Source of the DNA: Pseudeuparius sepicola
Lineage: Eukaryota > Arthropoda > Insecta > Coleoptera > Anthribidae
Assembly: GCA_963920635.1 (NCBI GenBank)
Contig: OY987299.1
Location: 116,313,373 to 116,377,372, forward strand
Direction: 5' to 3'
Length of the DNA: 64,000 nucleotides
Part shown: one piece after another, positions 24,261 through 36,180 of the stretch
Layout of the letters: every line of letters starts with the position of its first letter
How positions within the stretch are numbered: position 1 is the first letter of the stretch
Notes under the pieces: generated by a model
The model's database searches: none
What the model was told of the DNA's origin: nothing
The model's input: the letters and a program-made list of their open reading frames with translations, nothing else
Made by a program: the position numbers and the translations under genes

Positions 24261-24293
24261 CCCTGGAGTACCCTTTGCTATACTACTTGAGCC

Positions 24294-26224
24294 TTTGACA
24301 GGAAAAAACATGAGAATCAATATCAAAAATTGATAAATCGCCAACATTCTAGGTACCTACCTGGTATGTTGAACAAAGTAACCGTAACAAATTTTTCAAA
24401 TATAAATATTATGTTATTATTTGTGACTCTAAATGTGAATCAACCTGAATTTTATAAAATAAAAAGAAAACATGGACTTGATTTTGAGTCTCGTGATTAT
24501 AACATAATAACATGGCCAATATTCAATGTGGTAGCAGTTCCCAGTTCCATTTTTAACATTTTGTTTTTTTATCATGTGCCTTGTCGCTTAATTTAACCCC
24601 GTACCTTTTCGAAAACACGTAAATACTGATAACCGACTTGTCCCCGCGCAGCATTATATTAAATCATCCCCGTATAATGCCGAATCTCGTTGTATATGGG
24701 TGGCTATCGCTCTATAGACCTGCCCCATTAAAATTTCCCAAAGCCCCGCCGTCACAATGGCTTTTATATTTATCTCATTAAACGTACACTATACGGCGAA
24801 AATTGAATTTACGCCCTATTTAATGCCCGATTCCCGGTTATTATCTTCCCTTTCCCTTTCGACGCGGCGCCGATAAATAATGCGAAACACCGCGGCGCTT
24901 TTGCCGAAGTTTCCGAGTTATTAATTAAATATCAGGCCGCGCCTGAGAGAGGAGAGGTTTCAATTTGGCTGGCTCCCGCTCTCCGGGCCCGCTTTGAAAT
25001 AGAGAATGCACCTGAATAATGTATTGTTAAAAATCTGCTAAAGCAGAATTTCAAACGGGAGATCATCAGAAATTCTGGATAAGATGTGTGGACTTCCCGA
25101 ATGTTTTTCCACAGATTTCGAAGATAGCGTCGGTATAAACTACATACATCAAAAGAATCTAACGGTCAAATACAAAAATGCGCATATTTTCTTAATTATT
25201 TCGTATTTAACTATAAAAAAATAGTACGACTATGAGGCGTTCCAGAAACTGATAATGCAAACATATTATATAGTGTTCTTTACATTACTCGTAAAAAAAA
25301 CATTGCAGATTTTTTCGAAAAACCTCCTTAATTTAATAGGTATTTGTCATTTAATGCTGGGCAAGTTTGGTTTTATTTTGAATATTTTATGATGTAGAGA
25401 CATCAGTTGGAATTTCACAAAGGAATGTACAATGGTAACTACCCCAATTCAGAATAAATTTCTAAGATTGCTAGCCCTGCGAAAGCACAGTATCACTGCG
25501 TCGCAATTGGTTATTTAGCTGCACAATACTCACAATGTATACGGGTTAGTTAGACCAAACTGTCCAAAACAGGCTCCATAATCGCCTTGGAACGTTGGAA
25601 CTAGTTTAAAAAATCCGAAATTACGAAGAAACTGTACCAGATTAAAAAATATTAAGAGGCGTTTTTTGTTCCAAATTGAATGGGCTATCCAAATAATTTT
25701 TCACAGGACCGGACTACTTTTTTTTACAATTATTTACAGTAACTATTTGTATCTACGCCGCTGGTCATCTGAAAGGGGCCAAATTATTGCACAAAATGAC
25801 AACCATGCATAATGTGTACCAAATTTGATTGAAATTCCTAAATGGGCTTGAAGAAAATTTAAAAAAATGTTATTTTTGGAAAAATTTCAACACGATGTAT
25901 ATGGAGAACCAAGCGTTATTGAGCTAATGTTTATTAAGCATATGTGTTTATTCTAGCGAGTTCTACATTGTGCTTTCGGCTCTGCCTTTAGATGTGACTC
26001 ACCCTGTATACGTCTATTTAGGGTTTAAAAAAATATGGATGAAAATTGTGTTTTATTTCATAATTTTTATTCTTGTCAATTAGATTCTCTTGATACGGTA
26101 TTAGGCTATTGAAAAAAATTATGGGTAATAATTTTTCGAGATGGTATGTATAGGTATAAAAGTTGTATATACCGAATTGTATTTATAATGTTGTTTTCTT
26201 GGTTAAAAACAAATATTTTTTGTT
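24294..26224. other. Gene-free stretch with a prominent GC-richer island at 24,600-25,020
   Basis: The island at about 24,600-25,020 is GC-rich, apparently single-copy and contains several AATTA and ATTAA cores between CG-rich runs. Past 25,020 the sequence is AT-rich. A single CACCCTGTA end at about 25,993 with a CTACGCCGCTGG motif at 25,755 suggests half of a CAGGGTG-type palindrome. No gene is seen. Confidence 0.4.
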
Positions 26225-26490
26225 ATTGATATTGAAATAAAAAAGCTTGTCGCGCAAATTGCAAATATAAAAATACTTCGTCAAGTACTTGTTTATCAAC
26301 CAATCATTGTCCGATAAACTTAATTGGTACTTTTATGGACATTTCCAAACATTGATTTCAAAAAGCTTGTCGCAATTTGGGATTAGATCACCTTAGCGAA
26401 AACCTAAACTTATTCTATTCGTTTTAGTAGATATATGGCTTAAATAAAAGCTTGTTTTTAAAAAGGTTATTTTTTATTATTTTTTTATTT
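26225..26490 (+). repeat. Composite repeat family, partial copy 1
   Basis: It shares AAAAGCTTGTCGCGCAAATT, TATGGCTTAAATAAAAGC and TTGGTACTTTTATGGAC-type blocks with 51,830-52,655. Here only the palindromic half is present. Confidence 0.6.
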
Positions 26491-28195
26491 TATTGATAAA
26501 TAATATACATTGTATGCAAATATGCATCGTTTCAAAGGTTTCAAATCCATAATCACAGCAAGCTACTCGGAAAACTTTATTTACGTGTTTCTAAAATATT
26601 TTTCGTCCTCTTTGTTTATAACACAAACGACTTACATAATATCTACTGCAGAGATATCTCATTATCGGATAAGATAAGAATTTACTGGCAAAGTTAAAAA
26701 AATCCTCATTATTTTTTGTGCACATTAAAAAACACATTTTTTTCAACAAATAATAATTAAATATTAATTTAAATATAAAGAGGAACTCAAAATAAATAGA
26801 TACATTTAAAAACCAATAACTGAAGTAACAAATTTTCTTAATAACATTTTTGAAAATTTTGCAAAGTATCAAGTATTCATATTTTTGAACCTCTCTAGTA
26901 TACACAGAAGGATATTTAAACATTGGTTGGCACATTCAGATATTAATATGTAAAAGAAATTTATATTTATGTTTAAATGTATGGCGGCCCCCTATATTGT
27001 TGATATAACGTGTCATAGAAACAAAAAATTGAGGTGGTTTTGGAGACACTGCATTGATCTTAAACCGAGATAATCCTAAAATGAACTATAATAAACGCGG
27101 ATCAAATAATGTACTACGACCTCTTTTTCTATGTTTTTTGCTTCTTGATAACACAAAGGGATATTTCCTTAGCTTTGCTGCGGCTGTGCTTTATGACGGC
27201 GCCCAGTTGTTATTGTGAAAACTTTACAAACCGCGTATATTTTTCATCGACGCGCAAGAAAGGCGAGCGGTTTTTAGACAAATGGTCGGACTTTTAAATT
27301 ACGGCGGCAGAAGAAAAACAAGAGCGCCGCTGTCGGACGCTAAGATAGATAATGCGGGCCGAAGTTGTATGGATTCCAAAGAATTTGGCGTCCGGACAGA
27401 TGAGTGCGGCTGCCGCGATATATGGCGCGTTCAAACAGTATTTCACGGCAGACGCGGATTTGGCAATCGCACAAGCGAAATCAATTAAGGTTATAAATTA
27501 ATGGAGGGCTCTAACAATAGAAAAACAAATAATGGAGAACAAATATCTGTTTCTGAAAGGTTTGCTTTGGAAGCCTCTAGTTATATGACGATTGCTACAA
27601 GATCGGAAATATATCGGTAAAGTACGCGCAGCCAAAGAGTGCGTCTGCGGTGAGGAAAGTAAGAGGGGTGGAGGTGGAGATCCGCCCGTGGGCAGAACTA
27701 GCGCCGAAGGAAGCATAGGCGTGCGGAAATATCACTTTTTGTCAAAGTAAATAAATTGTTATTTTACTTATACTTTTATCTGCGGAAATAATTGATACAA
27801 ACATCTAATATTAATTGCGTTTGGATATGTATTGTACTGTACTGAACGACTCATGATTTCGAAAACACTACCAAAGTTTTCAAAACTATAAACTTCGAGA
27901 CGCACGCCTGAGGATAATCATTCCTCCTCTCAACGTCGTCGCGTGGTTCTAAAGTCTACCCAAGTTACAGAGCCAGTAGATATAAATAAAGTCACATGAC
28001 CGCATTGCGGTCGAGTACCAGGGTCGGACTAATTTATGAGATTCTGCAACAAGTCTGCGTGCGATCCTACCTATGCAGGAAACTCGACTGAGGGAAGAGT
28101 CTTGAGATTTTACGACTTCCAGACCAATAAGATAATAGGTCATATCGCGACCACGTGGTGGCCAATATTTTGATTCACTGCCTTTGTAACTTGTA
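26491..28195. other. Gene-free stretch with a GC-richer island at 27,170-27,480
   Basis: It is AT-rich up to about 27,100, then a GC-richer single-copy block, then mixed sequence. A minus-strand open frame of 114 codons (26,591-26,935) is dominated by F, I, Y and K codons, as expected by chance in AT-rich DNA. I see no gene. Confidence 0.4.
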
Positions 28196-29298
28196 TACAG
28201 GGTGTAACTAAACTGATGGTCAAAAATGAAACCACGTATTCTTGGAGTCAAAATAAGGGCACTTCTTCATATATTTTTTTCTCCTACGGGCCATAGTTTT
28301 TTTTTATACAGAGCGTAGAAATTTAGAGAAAAATACACACGAGATATTTTCTTCAAACTTGGCGTGTCACATGAGCGGATGAGTTGTCAAATTTAATAAT
28401 ATTTTAATTTAATATGAACCTTGTGACGCCCCCAGTTGCGGAGATATGGGTGTTATTAAAATTAATTAGTTCAGAAAAATATGAATACCCTGTATAATCG
28501 CATTTTTTTAATTTGTTTTGAATGGTAAATTCAATGGTTAACAAAAAGTATCTCTTAGTATTTTTTCATATTCTCAGCCGTTTTTTAATTATTTTCAAAG
28601 AACTGCAATGCTGCAATAAAAAAGTCACTGTCAATTAAACTTGGCATTATTTGAATCATTTGGCTGCTAACTTTGCACCTTTCATTTTAAGAATTGACTG
28701 ATAGGTATGCACTTTTGGTATGGACTTGCGAATGGCAATAATAAACATGCGGAAACGCATAGTTGCGTGTATTGAAAGAGACGGCGGTCATTTCGAACAT
28801 TTAATAATTTAATTTTCTAATAGCAATACTTTTATTATTGTTTTTGCTTTTGTATTTTGTTAAATAAAGTTTAATTGACATCCACAGATTGCTAGATTTA
28901 TTCTTAAAGTGACTATTGTTCATTGCAGCGTTGCCATTCTTTAAAAATAATTAAGAAACGGCTGCGAATATGAAAAAATACTAAGAGATACTTTTTGTTA
29001 ACCATTCCATTCGCCACTCAAAACAAATGCGATTATACAGGATATTCATATTTTTCAGAACTAATTAATTTTACTAACACCCTGTATCTCCGCAACTGGG
29101 AGCCTCAGAAGCTTCATGTCAACCTTAAGTTTGACGGCTCATCTGCTCATGTGACACGCTAAGTTTGAAGAAAATATCTCGTATACTTCTAGAAATACTA
29201 AGAAGTATGTGTATTTTTCTCCAAACTTCTACGCTCTGTATAAAAAAAACTATGGCCCATAGGAGAAAAAAATATATGAAGAAGTGCCCTTATTTTAA
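28196..29298. mobile_element. Palindromic CAGGGTG-type element, right end truncated
   Basis: TACAGGGTGTAACTAAACTG begins at 28,196. The arms are inverted copies, for example TTCATATATTTTTTTCTCC near 28,266 against its inverse near 29,260. The mirror copy stops at 29,298, about 60 bp short of the expected end, where copy B of another family begins, so that family's insertion or a deletion removed the terminus. Confidence 0.75.
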
Positions 29299-30010
29299 CA
29301 TCCAAAATGAAATAAAATGCTTGTTTGTTATGTTCCTTTAGTTTGACAAGCTTACATGACATACATTCATAGATTTTATTAAGAAAAACAAGTCTAAAAG
29401 GCAAGCAAGAGTATTTTGGTACCTTTTGGTTCGAAATGAAGTCCATGGATAGTTGTAGTGTGAGTAAGTATAGAACGCATTAGATTTTTCAGTTTCTTCT
29501 TATATAGTGGACCATTGGTTCGCTTTGGGGCTATAAACTAAATTTTCTATTTTCATTTTTACATAATTATGTTACAAAATACTCTTCCAAAATATAATAT
29601 CCAGAATTCTAGTTTCTTCAACTGGTTGAACAGATCATCCCTTAATTCCAAAATAGTGTTTATTCTTCTGCAATCCACATAATGGTCTGCGCATACGACT
29701 TTCTTCATGACCATGGAAATTTCATGTTATCACAAACAAATCTACTTATAAAAGCCTTGTTAATATGACAAAACTGAGAAATTAATATTGAATGCAAAGA
29801 CAATTCGTGACTGTAAAAAGGGCCGAAATGGTAATAAAACTGATACATTCAAAACGTCAGAAACTGACATACCTATAACCATAGAATACCTCTGTTATAA
29901 CCTATAATAAGTAACAATTTTTTCGTCGAGTAGCACCACCCCTGTCCGTAAACAACAATGAAATATGACGTCATGCTCGGCTCTTTAATATAGTGTCGGT
30001 TCAGGTTCAA
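29299..30010. mobile_element. TIR-bearing dispersed family, copy B
   Basis: It matches copy A (14,788-15,606) and copy C (58,670-59,740) through GAAGTCCATGG, TTCAACTGGTTGAACAG, CAGAAACTGACATACC and GACGTCATGCTCGG. The right terminus is intact (TTTAATATAGTGTCGGTTCA); the left end is missing. Confidence 0.7.
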
Positions 30011-30329
30011 CAACTTATTAAGCAATGCATATTGCACACTCATGCACTTAAAGGCACTCGGCTTAGCCTCATGCCACAACTTGTATACTCGACAAGGTGC
30101 CTAATTGCTTAATACTTGTTGCACAATATACTAATTTAATAGCTGGGAATAATTCCCCTAATTCTTCTTTTCAATCTTAATAAATCCCTTAATAAATCCC
30201 TAAATATGGTTGAAACTTTTTGCAGGTGAATTCGAGGGTAAATTATAAGTTATTCATAACTGCCCAAAGTCGGCGAATAATGACACTAATGGTTTTTCTC
30301 AGGTCTAGATAGTATTTCTTCTAGTTCTA
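30011..30329. other. Gene-free AT-rich spacer
   Basis: I see no gene, repeat end or structure here. Confidence 0.35.
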
Positions 30330-31758
30330 CACTGTTAAAAATATACTTAAATTTACAGTCTTTATCGTGTAAGTTTAAACAAACTTTACTCGATTTATTG
30401 TGTACTCTTTAAAATTTCTGCAACATTTAAGAATATTTACATGATTTCAGTAAATATTCTAATATTTTAGTAATTTGCAAACTTTAAAATAAATATTACA
30501 TACCAGTAACGTAATATTGCTCCTCGATATCGAATTTTATCATTTTTAGTTTGAAATTTACACATTCTTTGAAATTTACACGAAAGTTTTAGTTTTTATA
30601 TTTAGTGTGCTTCATTAATAATGAATTATTTTAGTTTCATTAGGATAATTTATAAAAATAAAAATTTTGCACTTTAAATGAGACTTTTAATGTATATTAT
30701 CATTATACCAATGTTTTAGCTTAAAAATTTTTTTTGTAAAATTTTAAAGTGGTGTTTAATATCGTTGCAACTTGCAACAAACAGAAAAAATATTATTTTT
30801 TATAATATTAGTAATTTCCAAAAAAAAATTTTTTTCTAGGAGGCCATATTTTTGTATTTAGCCATAACTTTTAATTCTAAACAGATTTTCATAATAACAT
30901 TTTGCTGAATTTTCTGAAATAAGGATAGATACTTTACTTTTGAACAAATTTTATATTTTTTTTACCCATCCTGTATGATATTTGATTTGCAACCGTTCTA
31001 AGTGCACGTAATATGATTACCGAACATACAACAACTTTCGGCAATATTTGCATTTTGGTTTGTAATTAATAACAAAATTTACCATAATATGTTGTCCATG
31101 TCTGTATAAAAGTATAAACGTTGATATCCACTTTCCATTCGTTCAATTCTTTTCGTTTACTATTTATATTTCCCTTTACATATTTATTAGATGAAATAAT
31201 AAAAATAAATAATAAGATACCACGTACCTTTGCTGAAATGTAGGCATAAAATTCAGGTAAGTTGATATAAATGTACTTACTATAAATAATAAAATAGCAA
31301 AATATAAACCAAAAACGTGTAAATATACCGAATATCAACAGCAAATTTTCTATACTTATGTAAAAATACATAATATCTTACGAGAACCTACACAAAACTA
31401 GGTAAATTTATATACAAGAAGAAAGTAATTTTACGAGCTTATGCAAGTCTGCAAATATTATTGATAAATTTTTCGTATTCCTACAAATTTAGTTTTGTAA
31501 TTTTCCGATGTTTTCGTTAACTTTCATACTAAATTTTACGCAGGCGAGAATAATATACCTATGTATATTTGCAAGTTTATGTTAGTACCTTTAGTAAGTT
31601 ACTACCGTATTTATACATTAAAGTATAAGTAAATTTCATAAGTAATTTTACGGCATGTCTGTAAAATTTAGGTTCCGATAGTAATAATACTCGAAATAAG
31701 TATTGTAACAAGTTTACAGTGTTTTTTGTGTAAAATCGCAAAATGATTTTTAACAGTG
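30330..31758. mobile_element. TA-flanked element with CACTGTTAAAAAT inverted ends
   Basis: A 13-bp terminus CACTGTTAAAAAT at 30,330 is repeated inverted at 31,746-31,758, and TA stands outside both ends. The interior is very AT-rich and full of irregular TTTACA/TGTAAA phrases, without a transposase frame. A CCCATCCTGTA end at about 30,962 suggests a nested palindrome fragment. TA target sites fit Tc1/mariner-like mobilisation. Confidence 0.55.
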
Positions 31759-33196
31759 TACACTCTACTGAAACTAAATGCAAGTGGCGCGTAAACATTT
31801 ACACGATGGAAGCACGTGAACAATTCTGAGGGCTAATACGAGGCAGGGCCGCATTAAGGACGATCTCTATGAATTTTATAATATAAAATATTAAAATAAT
31901 ATGCCCCAGTATTAAGAACTTTAAAACTAACTTTTATGGCACACCTAGTCATTCACTTACCTGCAAATTCCTACTCTTATATATACAATTAATATACAGC
32001 GAAAGAATTATATCGGAAAAAAATAAAGGTCCACTTGCAACTCAATACACCTCTGTAAGAAACACCGACTCGATGCACTCGCCCGCCGGGACAGACTTTA
32101 TTGCCGACTAGCCAATAGCAAGCCGATCAAGTGCGTGTCACGCTCTAGCCATCCAACAACGTGTGTTTATGTTCCACTTGCGTTTAGTTTGAATAGAGTT
32201 TAGATGTTTTTCTCAGAGCCGCTCCAACCAAACGTTTTTGTCATTTATTATTTGCCGTTCATTGTTCTAAATCAGGTTCGTGTGTTTTCCTTCGAGTAAT
32301 TCAATTTAACACAGCTTTACGTAGTAGGCGCGACGTAGTCACGCCACCCGCCGCCTTCCATCGCCGAAACACGGCCAACTTTGTTTTTCTCTTTAGCGCG
32401 TATGGCGCATTTTCGAGCCGCCTGTCAACGGGGATCGTTGGTTATTAAGCGGTGCGAGACTAGCGGGGAAAACAGGCCTTGGGTAAATATATTTTGAAGT
32501 GGAAACAAGTGGAAACACTGTGTTTTATGCTTTACACGTCGTATAAACACTTCATTATGATAATAGGTACGATTTTGTCGAAATTTCTCTCAAAAAATGC
32601 GAGGTCGGTTTTGCGGGTGGTTAAGCTTATTTCCGCAGCAATTATTTTTAACTTTTTGTGCTAAAATGATTTTTTATACAAATTGTCAAAAGATGCTACT
32701 GCTTTTTTTATTATTTTTTAAATTGAACACCCGGTATATTTTTGCATTTTTTAATATAGCAAAAATTTTCCATTCCAAAAATATATGTATAACACTTAAT
32801 GATTTACTTAAGTACCTAGTTATCAATTTAATAGCTTTTTCTTGAAATCGGCATTAAAGTGTCCCAAAATCGTCATTAAAAGCACAGAAATCGTACAATA
32901 ATGGGCTACATTATTGTACGATTTTTTCAATAAGTAGGCCTTGGCGAGACGTAAACATCAAACGTCAGACGCGGAGAAATCGCCCGTCAAAAGTGACCAA
33001 ATATTCAAAACCCGGCCGATAAAGGCCCATTTAACTTTTGGTACACATTGCGAAATTGTTTCCTATAGAAGCGCAATCCTTCAGTATACATATTTTAGTA
33101 AATTTGAATATCAATAGATTTGTTGTGTACGCTGCACAAGAAGCAGCAGTTTGGTTTTTCTGTACGAAGATGCCGTGTCTTGTCTTACTTGACCTA
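31759..33196. other. Gene-free stretch with a GC-richer island at 32,060-32,470 and a short perfect hairpin
   Basis: The island at about 32,060-32,470 contains CG-rich DNA and could be a promoter or conserved non-coding segment; no frame of note follows it. A perfect 16-bp stem with a 5-nt loop lies at 32,888-32,924 (arm AAATCGTACAATAATG). The rest is AT-rich. Confidence 0.4.
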
Positions 33197-33204
33197 GGTA
33201 GAGC

Positions 33205-33624
33205 CATGATACAACAAAAGAGAGACATGATATTGCGCAGGTTGGACACCATATTGGCGCGTCACGCGGTTATAAACAATGATACAAGTTGTATCATCTG
33301 GTTATAAACAACCGAAACATCAGAAACGTCTGAGTGTCACTGTAGTGTGTTCTCTGCATTTTCAGCCGATTTGCGGAAAAAAAAATGAAATTGCTCTTTG
33401 TGAACGTAAATTCTAACCAAGCGGAAACTTTTATGACGAATGACTTTTTTTTTGCATCTTATTTCACTCTTTGGTCCATTTGTCCCTTTGTAAACTCAAT
33501 CAGTGGACATACTGTAATGCTTTGCATGTCATAAGTGGGCGGGAACTTACCGCGTGACGTAATTGCGCAGAAGGGAACGAAATTGAGGCGGCTAAATATC
33601 ATATCTCTCTTTTGTTGTATCATG
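33205..33624. mobile_element. P-like MITE, 420 bp, 8-bp target duplication
   Basis: The ends are CATGATACAACAAAAGAGAG and its inverse; the inverted match runs about 30 bp with one difference. GGTAGAGC occurs directly outside both ends (33,197-33,204 and 33,625-33,632). An 8-bp duplication with CATGAT ends matches the pattern of P-superfamily elements, whose canonical Drosophila member starts CATGATG. The interior encodes nothing, so it would need a transposase supplied elsewhere. hAT elements also make 8-bp duplications, so P is favoured by the end sequence only. Confidence 0.7.
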
Positions 33625-33742
33625 GGTAGAGCGATCGTCAAAGTCAAGCAACGCCGCGCGTAGTCGGTTCATGGACGGGTGATCCCTTATTATTATTTTC
33701 TTGCCTAATAAAACATTTTTTTCCGATTTCAAAAAAATATAA

Positions 33743-33864
33743 TATGTACCTCGGCACTGAAGTTCTTTTTATGACTCATGTGGTTTATTTGCCTCGGCCA
33801 GAGGCCTCGGCAACTAAATTCCACATGAGTCATAAAAAGTTGAACTTCAGTGCCTTGGTACATA
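33743..33864. repeat. 122-bp near-perfect hairpin
   Basis: TATGTACCTCGGCACTGAAG at 33,743 pairs with its inverse ending at 33,864, and the inner arms continue through TATGACTCATGTGG. The apex is a second small palindrome around CTCGGCCAGAGGCCTCGG. The stem is about 55 bp with a few bulges. It could be a minimal MITE or a hairpin RNA source; no target duplication is clear. Confidence 0.7.
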
Positions 33865-34259
33865 AATAACTATTATTATTTCGTGTGTATAATTGGAAGC
33901 TCGCCCTTTCAACAAGTACGCTTTGGACGATGAGACAATGAAGCTACCGTGGAAAAATGTTTACTGTTACCTGTCAAATTTTCAGTTAAGCTGTTTAGGC
34001 AGTGTAAAGATTTTCCTATTTTTGTGTAATTTATAAACTTTATAACATACCTACAATGAAATATGAAAGTTATGAAAAATGGGATATGGTCAGGCGCGGC
34101 TTCTCCATAAGGTCATTTGGTCAATGACCCACCTAATTTATTTCAACAAATTTTAAATGTTTAATAATAAACTATCTTTAAAAATGCCCCAAAAAGTCCC
34201 TAATTATTACTAATGGAGCCAAGATTACTAATGTCTAATGTCTAATTCATTTCTATCCG

Positions 34260-34815
34260 CTGCCCGCCTGGCCGTATTTTGGGGTATTATGGTAATCCAC
34301 AAGGATAAATGCATTGCAAGTAAGACAGAGACAACAGCATACGGGCCCGCTTTGAAGCTAAAAAGAGACAAGTAGAGTCGCTGTCGTCGACGGCCGACCA
34401 CTCATAGCGCATGCATTTAGTTTAGTAGACCATCGCGCCGCGTCGCGGTAGTCCCGTCAGCCATAGTTTCGTGAAAACAAACCCAAACAAACGGTTAAGG
34501 CGGTTCGGCACGTGCTTTGTCGGTTCTGTTCAAGTTATTTACGTTTTTTAATTGCTTCGTCTTGTGTTTTGGTGTACGGATTTTCGAAATTTTCTTTTCT
34601 TGGCGATCTATTCAGATATTATTCCGTTTGTGGACTGTGCAATCGTGTAGTGTTTGTAGTTATCAAAATTTTACCAATGGCTTCCGCCTCTGTAGTGACT
34701 GTGCAAGAAATACTAAAATAAGCGACACATTGACTTAGGAAGAACGTTTAGAAATAAAATAAACCTCTTCTGGATCGAAAACAAACCACAAAAGACAGAA
34801 GGAAAGAAATTAACA
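34260..34815 (+). other. Candidate 5' exon or promoter region
   Basis: A GC-rich block (about 34,330-34,520, with several CG-rich runs) is followed by a moderately GC-rich transcribed-looking stretch that ends AATTAACAG|GTATTTAATG, a fair donor at 34,816. A short ATG frame at 34,677 (MASASVVTVQEILK, then stop) is the only ATG frame of note, so the segment would be a mostly untranslated first exon. There is no homology; this rests on composition and splice signal. Confidence 0.25.
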
Positions 34816-35319
34816 GGTATTTAATGTACAACATTTATGACTGGATATGGGATGCAATGTAAAAACGCGTTTTTTATTGTTTTCTCTGTATAGGTACTTT
34901 GTTTTGTACTAATGATTCGTTGTGCACTAAAACTGACATTACTGACACAAAACATTTAAAAGAAAAAGAAAACGCACATTTTCGAAAAGCGCCCTGTAGC
35001 GCAAGAACGATGACAGATGTCGATTTGGGGTTTTCGCAATTACGGTTATCATAAAAAATGAGCCTCAGATACCGATGTCAGTTTTCGTATATCACCCTTA
35101 AAAATAGGAGTTTCCCTCGGAGTTTCCCTTTAAAAGTGTCCAATTTGGCCCATCCTGTACAAACACATTTAAGATGCACGGCCTACTTTCTGATATATTT
35201 TTCGAAAAACATGAAAATTGCCCAAACTTTTTTGGCTTGCAACTTTTGATATGAAGAGTTAGCGAAAAAATGTTTAAATTAAAAATTCAAACTCGCTCAA
35301 ACCTTAAGAGGGGGGAGTT
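34816..35319. other. Gene-free stretch with a TE end
   Basis: CCCATCCTGTAC at 35,148 is a degenerate CAGGGTG-type terminus, so the preceding 170 bp is probably a fragment of such an element. Nothing else was recognised. Confidence 0.35.
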
Positions 35320-36180
35320 ACTTTATACCCTGAGTACTTTAAAAAGTCCCGATTTTGGCAGATGACATTCTCCACAAAATCAATAGGAATTTTCTGTTAA
35401 CCATGGGTATAACATTGGTATAGTCCTCCTTACGGCAGAATGCGTGCGACGTAAGGGGGAAGAACTCGTAAATATTATAGAATTAGTCACAGTTCAGGGG
35501 CGTCTCTCAATTGCGTGTAATTTACTGACTTAATTTCATATAATTGTTATTTATAATTAATATTATTCTGAACGGTGATGCCTTAGACTATGGAGGAAGG
35601 CAGACCCTTATAACATTGGCAATTTTTTCTCGTGATTGAGAATGCAACGTTCTTTCCTGTTTACTTATTTTGCGCACGTTAACTCCCGAACATATACGAA
35701 ACGCCGCTGTGTGGTAGCCCAAATACGCACTTAACTTTAGGTACTATAGAAACCGGCACAAAACGCGTTGGATAACTGCTTTTCTTGTCCAGCTCGCTGG
35801 CAGAGGTGCTTTGTTGCCGTATTTCAAAGGCGATGGTAGACGCAACGATGTTATTGAAAAAATATAATAGGTGTTTTATCACATCACATTGTAGTCGCCA
35901 ATAAATAACGACTACTCGTATAGGAAATCCCGCAACGCTGCCCGCGTTCTTTAGAAACGTTTTTTTTTTTTGGTGCGTTGAACTATATTTTGGTATAATC
36001 AGCTACTTGCGGCTGCGTCTATGGTGCGTACTCGGGCAAATTTTATTCCGGTGTTGTGAAAGTGACAGTGATGGTTTTCCGGATCAAGGGTTCAAACTTT
36101 GGGCAGTGTTGTTATTTTATAATTGTATATATTTGTTGTTGTTAATTTTGTTGAGATAGGTTCATAAATCCAACAGTGGT
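35320..36180 (-). repeat. Dispersed repeat, copy 2 (inverted relative to 11,225-11,770)
   Basis: It carries the inverse of both blocks of copy 1, in inverse order, with about 360 bp extra between them. A 67-codon minus-strand frame in the extra part has no recognisable domain. Confidence 0.6.

Larger units (their letters stand above)
15812..24287. mobile_element. 8.5-kb fold-back element with 3.7-kb inverted arms, Polinton/Maverick-like ends
   Basis: It begins AGTAGTATAGCAAAGGGTAC and ends with the exact inverse. TGAGCC occurs immediately outside both ends (15,806-15,811 and 24,288-24,293), a 6-bp target duplication that marks it as one inserted unit. The arms (15,812-19,528 and 20,570-24,287) are almost identical and enclose a 1,041-bp unique centre. 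Long TIRs, AG...CT ends and 6-bp duplications are published traits of Polinton/Maverick elements. No DNA polymerase B, retroviral-type integrase, ATPase, protease or capsid frame is present, so it would be a heavily reduced or repurposed derivative. The near-identity of the arms implies a recent origin or gene conversion. The element class is an inference; its boundaries are read directly. Confidence 0.85.
20570..24287 (-). repeat. Right inverted arm of the fold-back element
   Basis: It is the mirror of the left arm, with the orphan exon (20,624-21,121), AT-rich stretch, 626-bp tandem duplication, tRNA-like block (22,889-22,962) and terminal motif array in the same order from the inside out. 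TGACGTCA sites are at 23,692, 23,850 and 24,247. Small differences from the left arm include GACCGCTC for GAGCGCTC near 22,000. Confidence 0.9.

Noticed and set aside
15812..24287. The mirrored arms as a pure assembly artefact
   Set aside because: Exact TGAGCC duplications outside both ends and small differences between the arms argue for a real insertion, though long reads should confirm it.
26591..26935. A 114-codon minus-strand frame
   Set aside because: Amino-acid make-up matches AT-rich noise, with no domain, splice or promoter support.
33038..33307. An 89-codon frame across the left edge of the P-like MITE
   Set aside because: It runs over an insertion boundary and target duplication, so it cannot be an ancestral gene.
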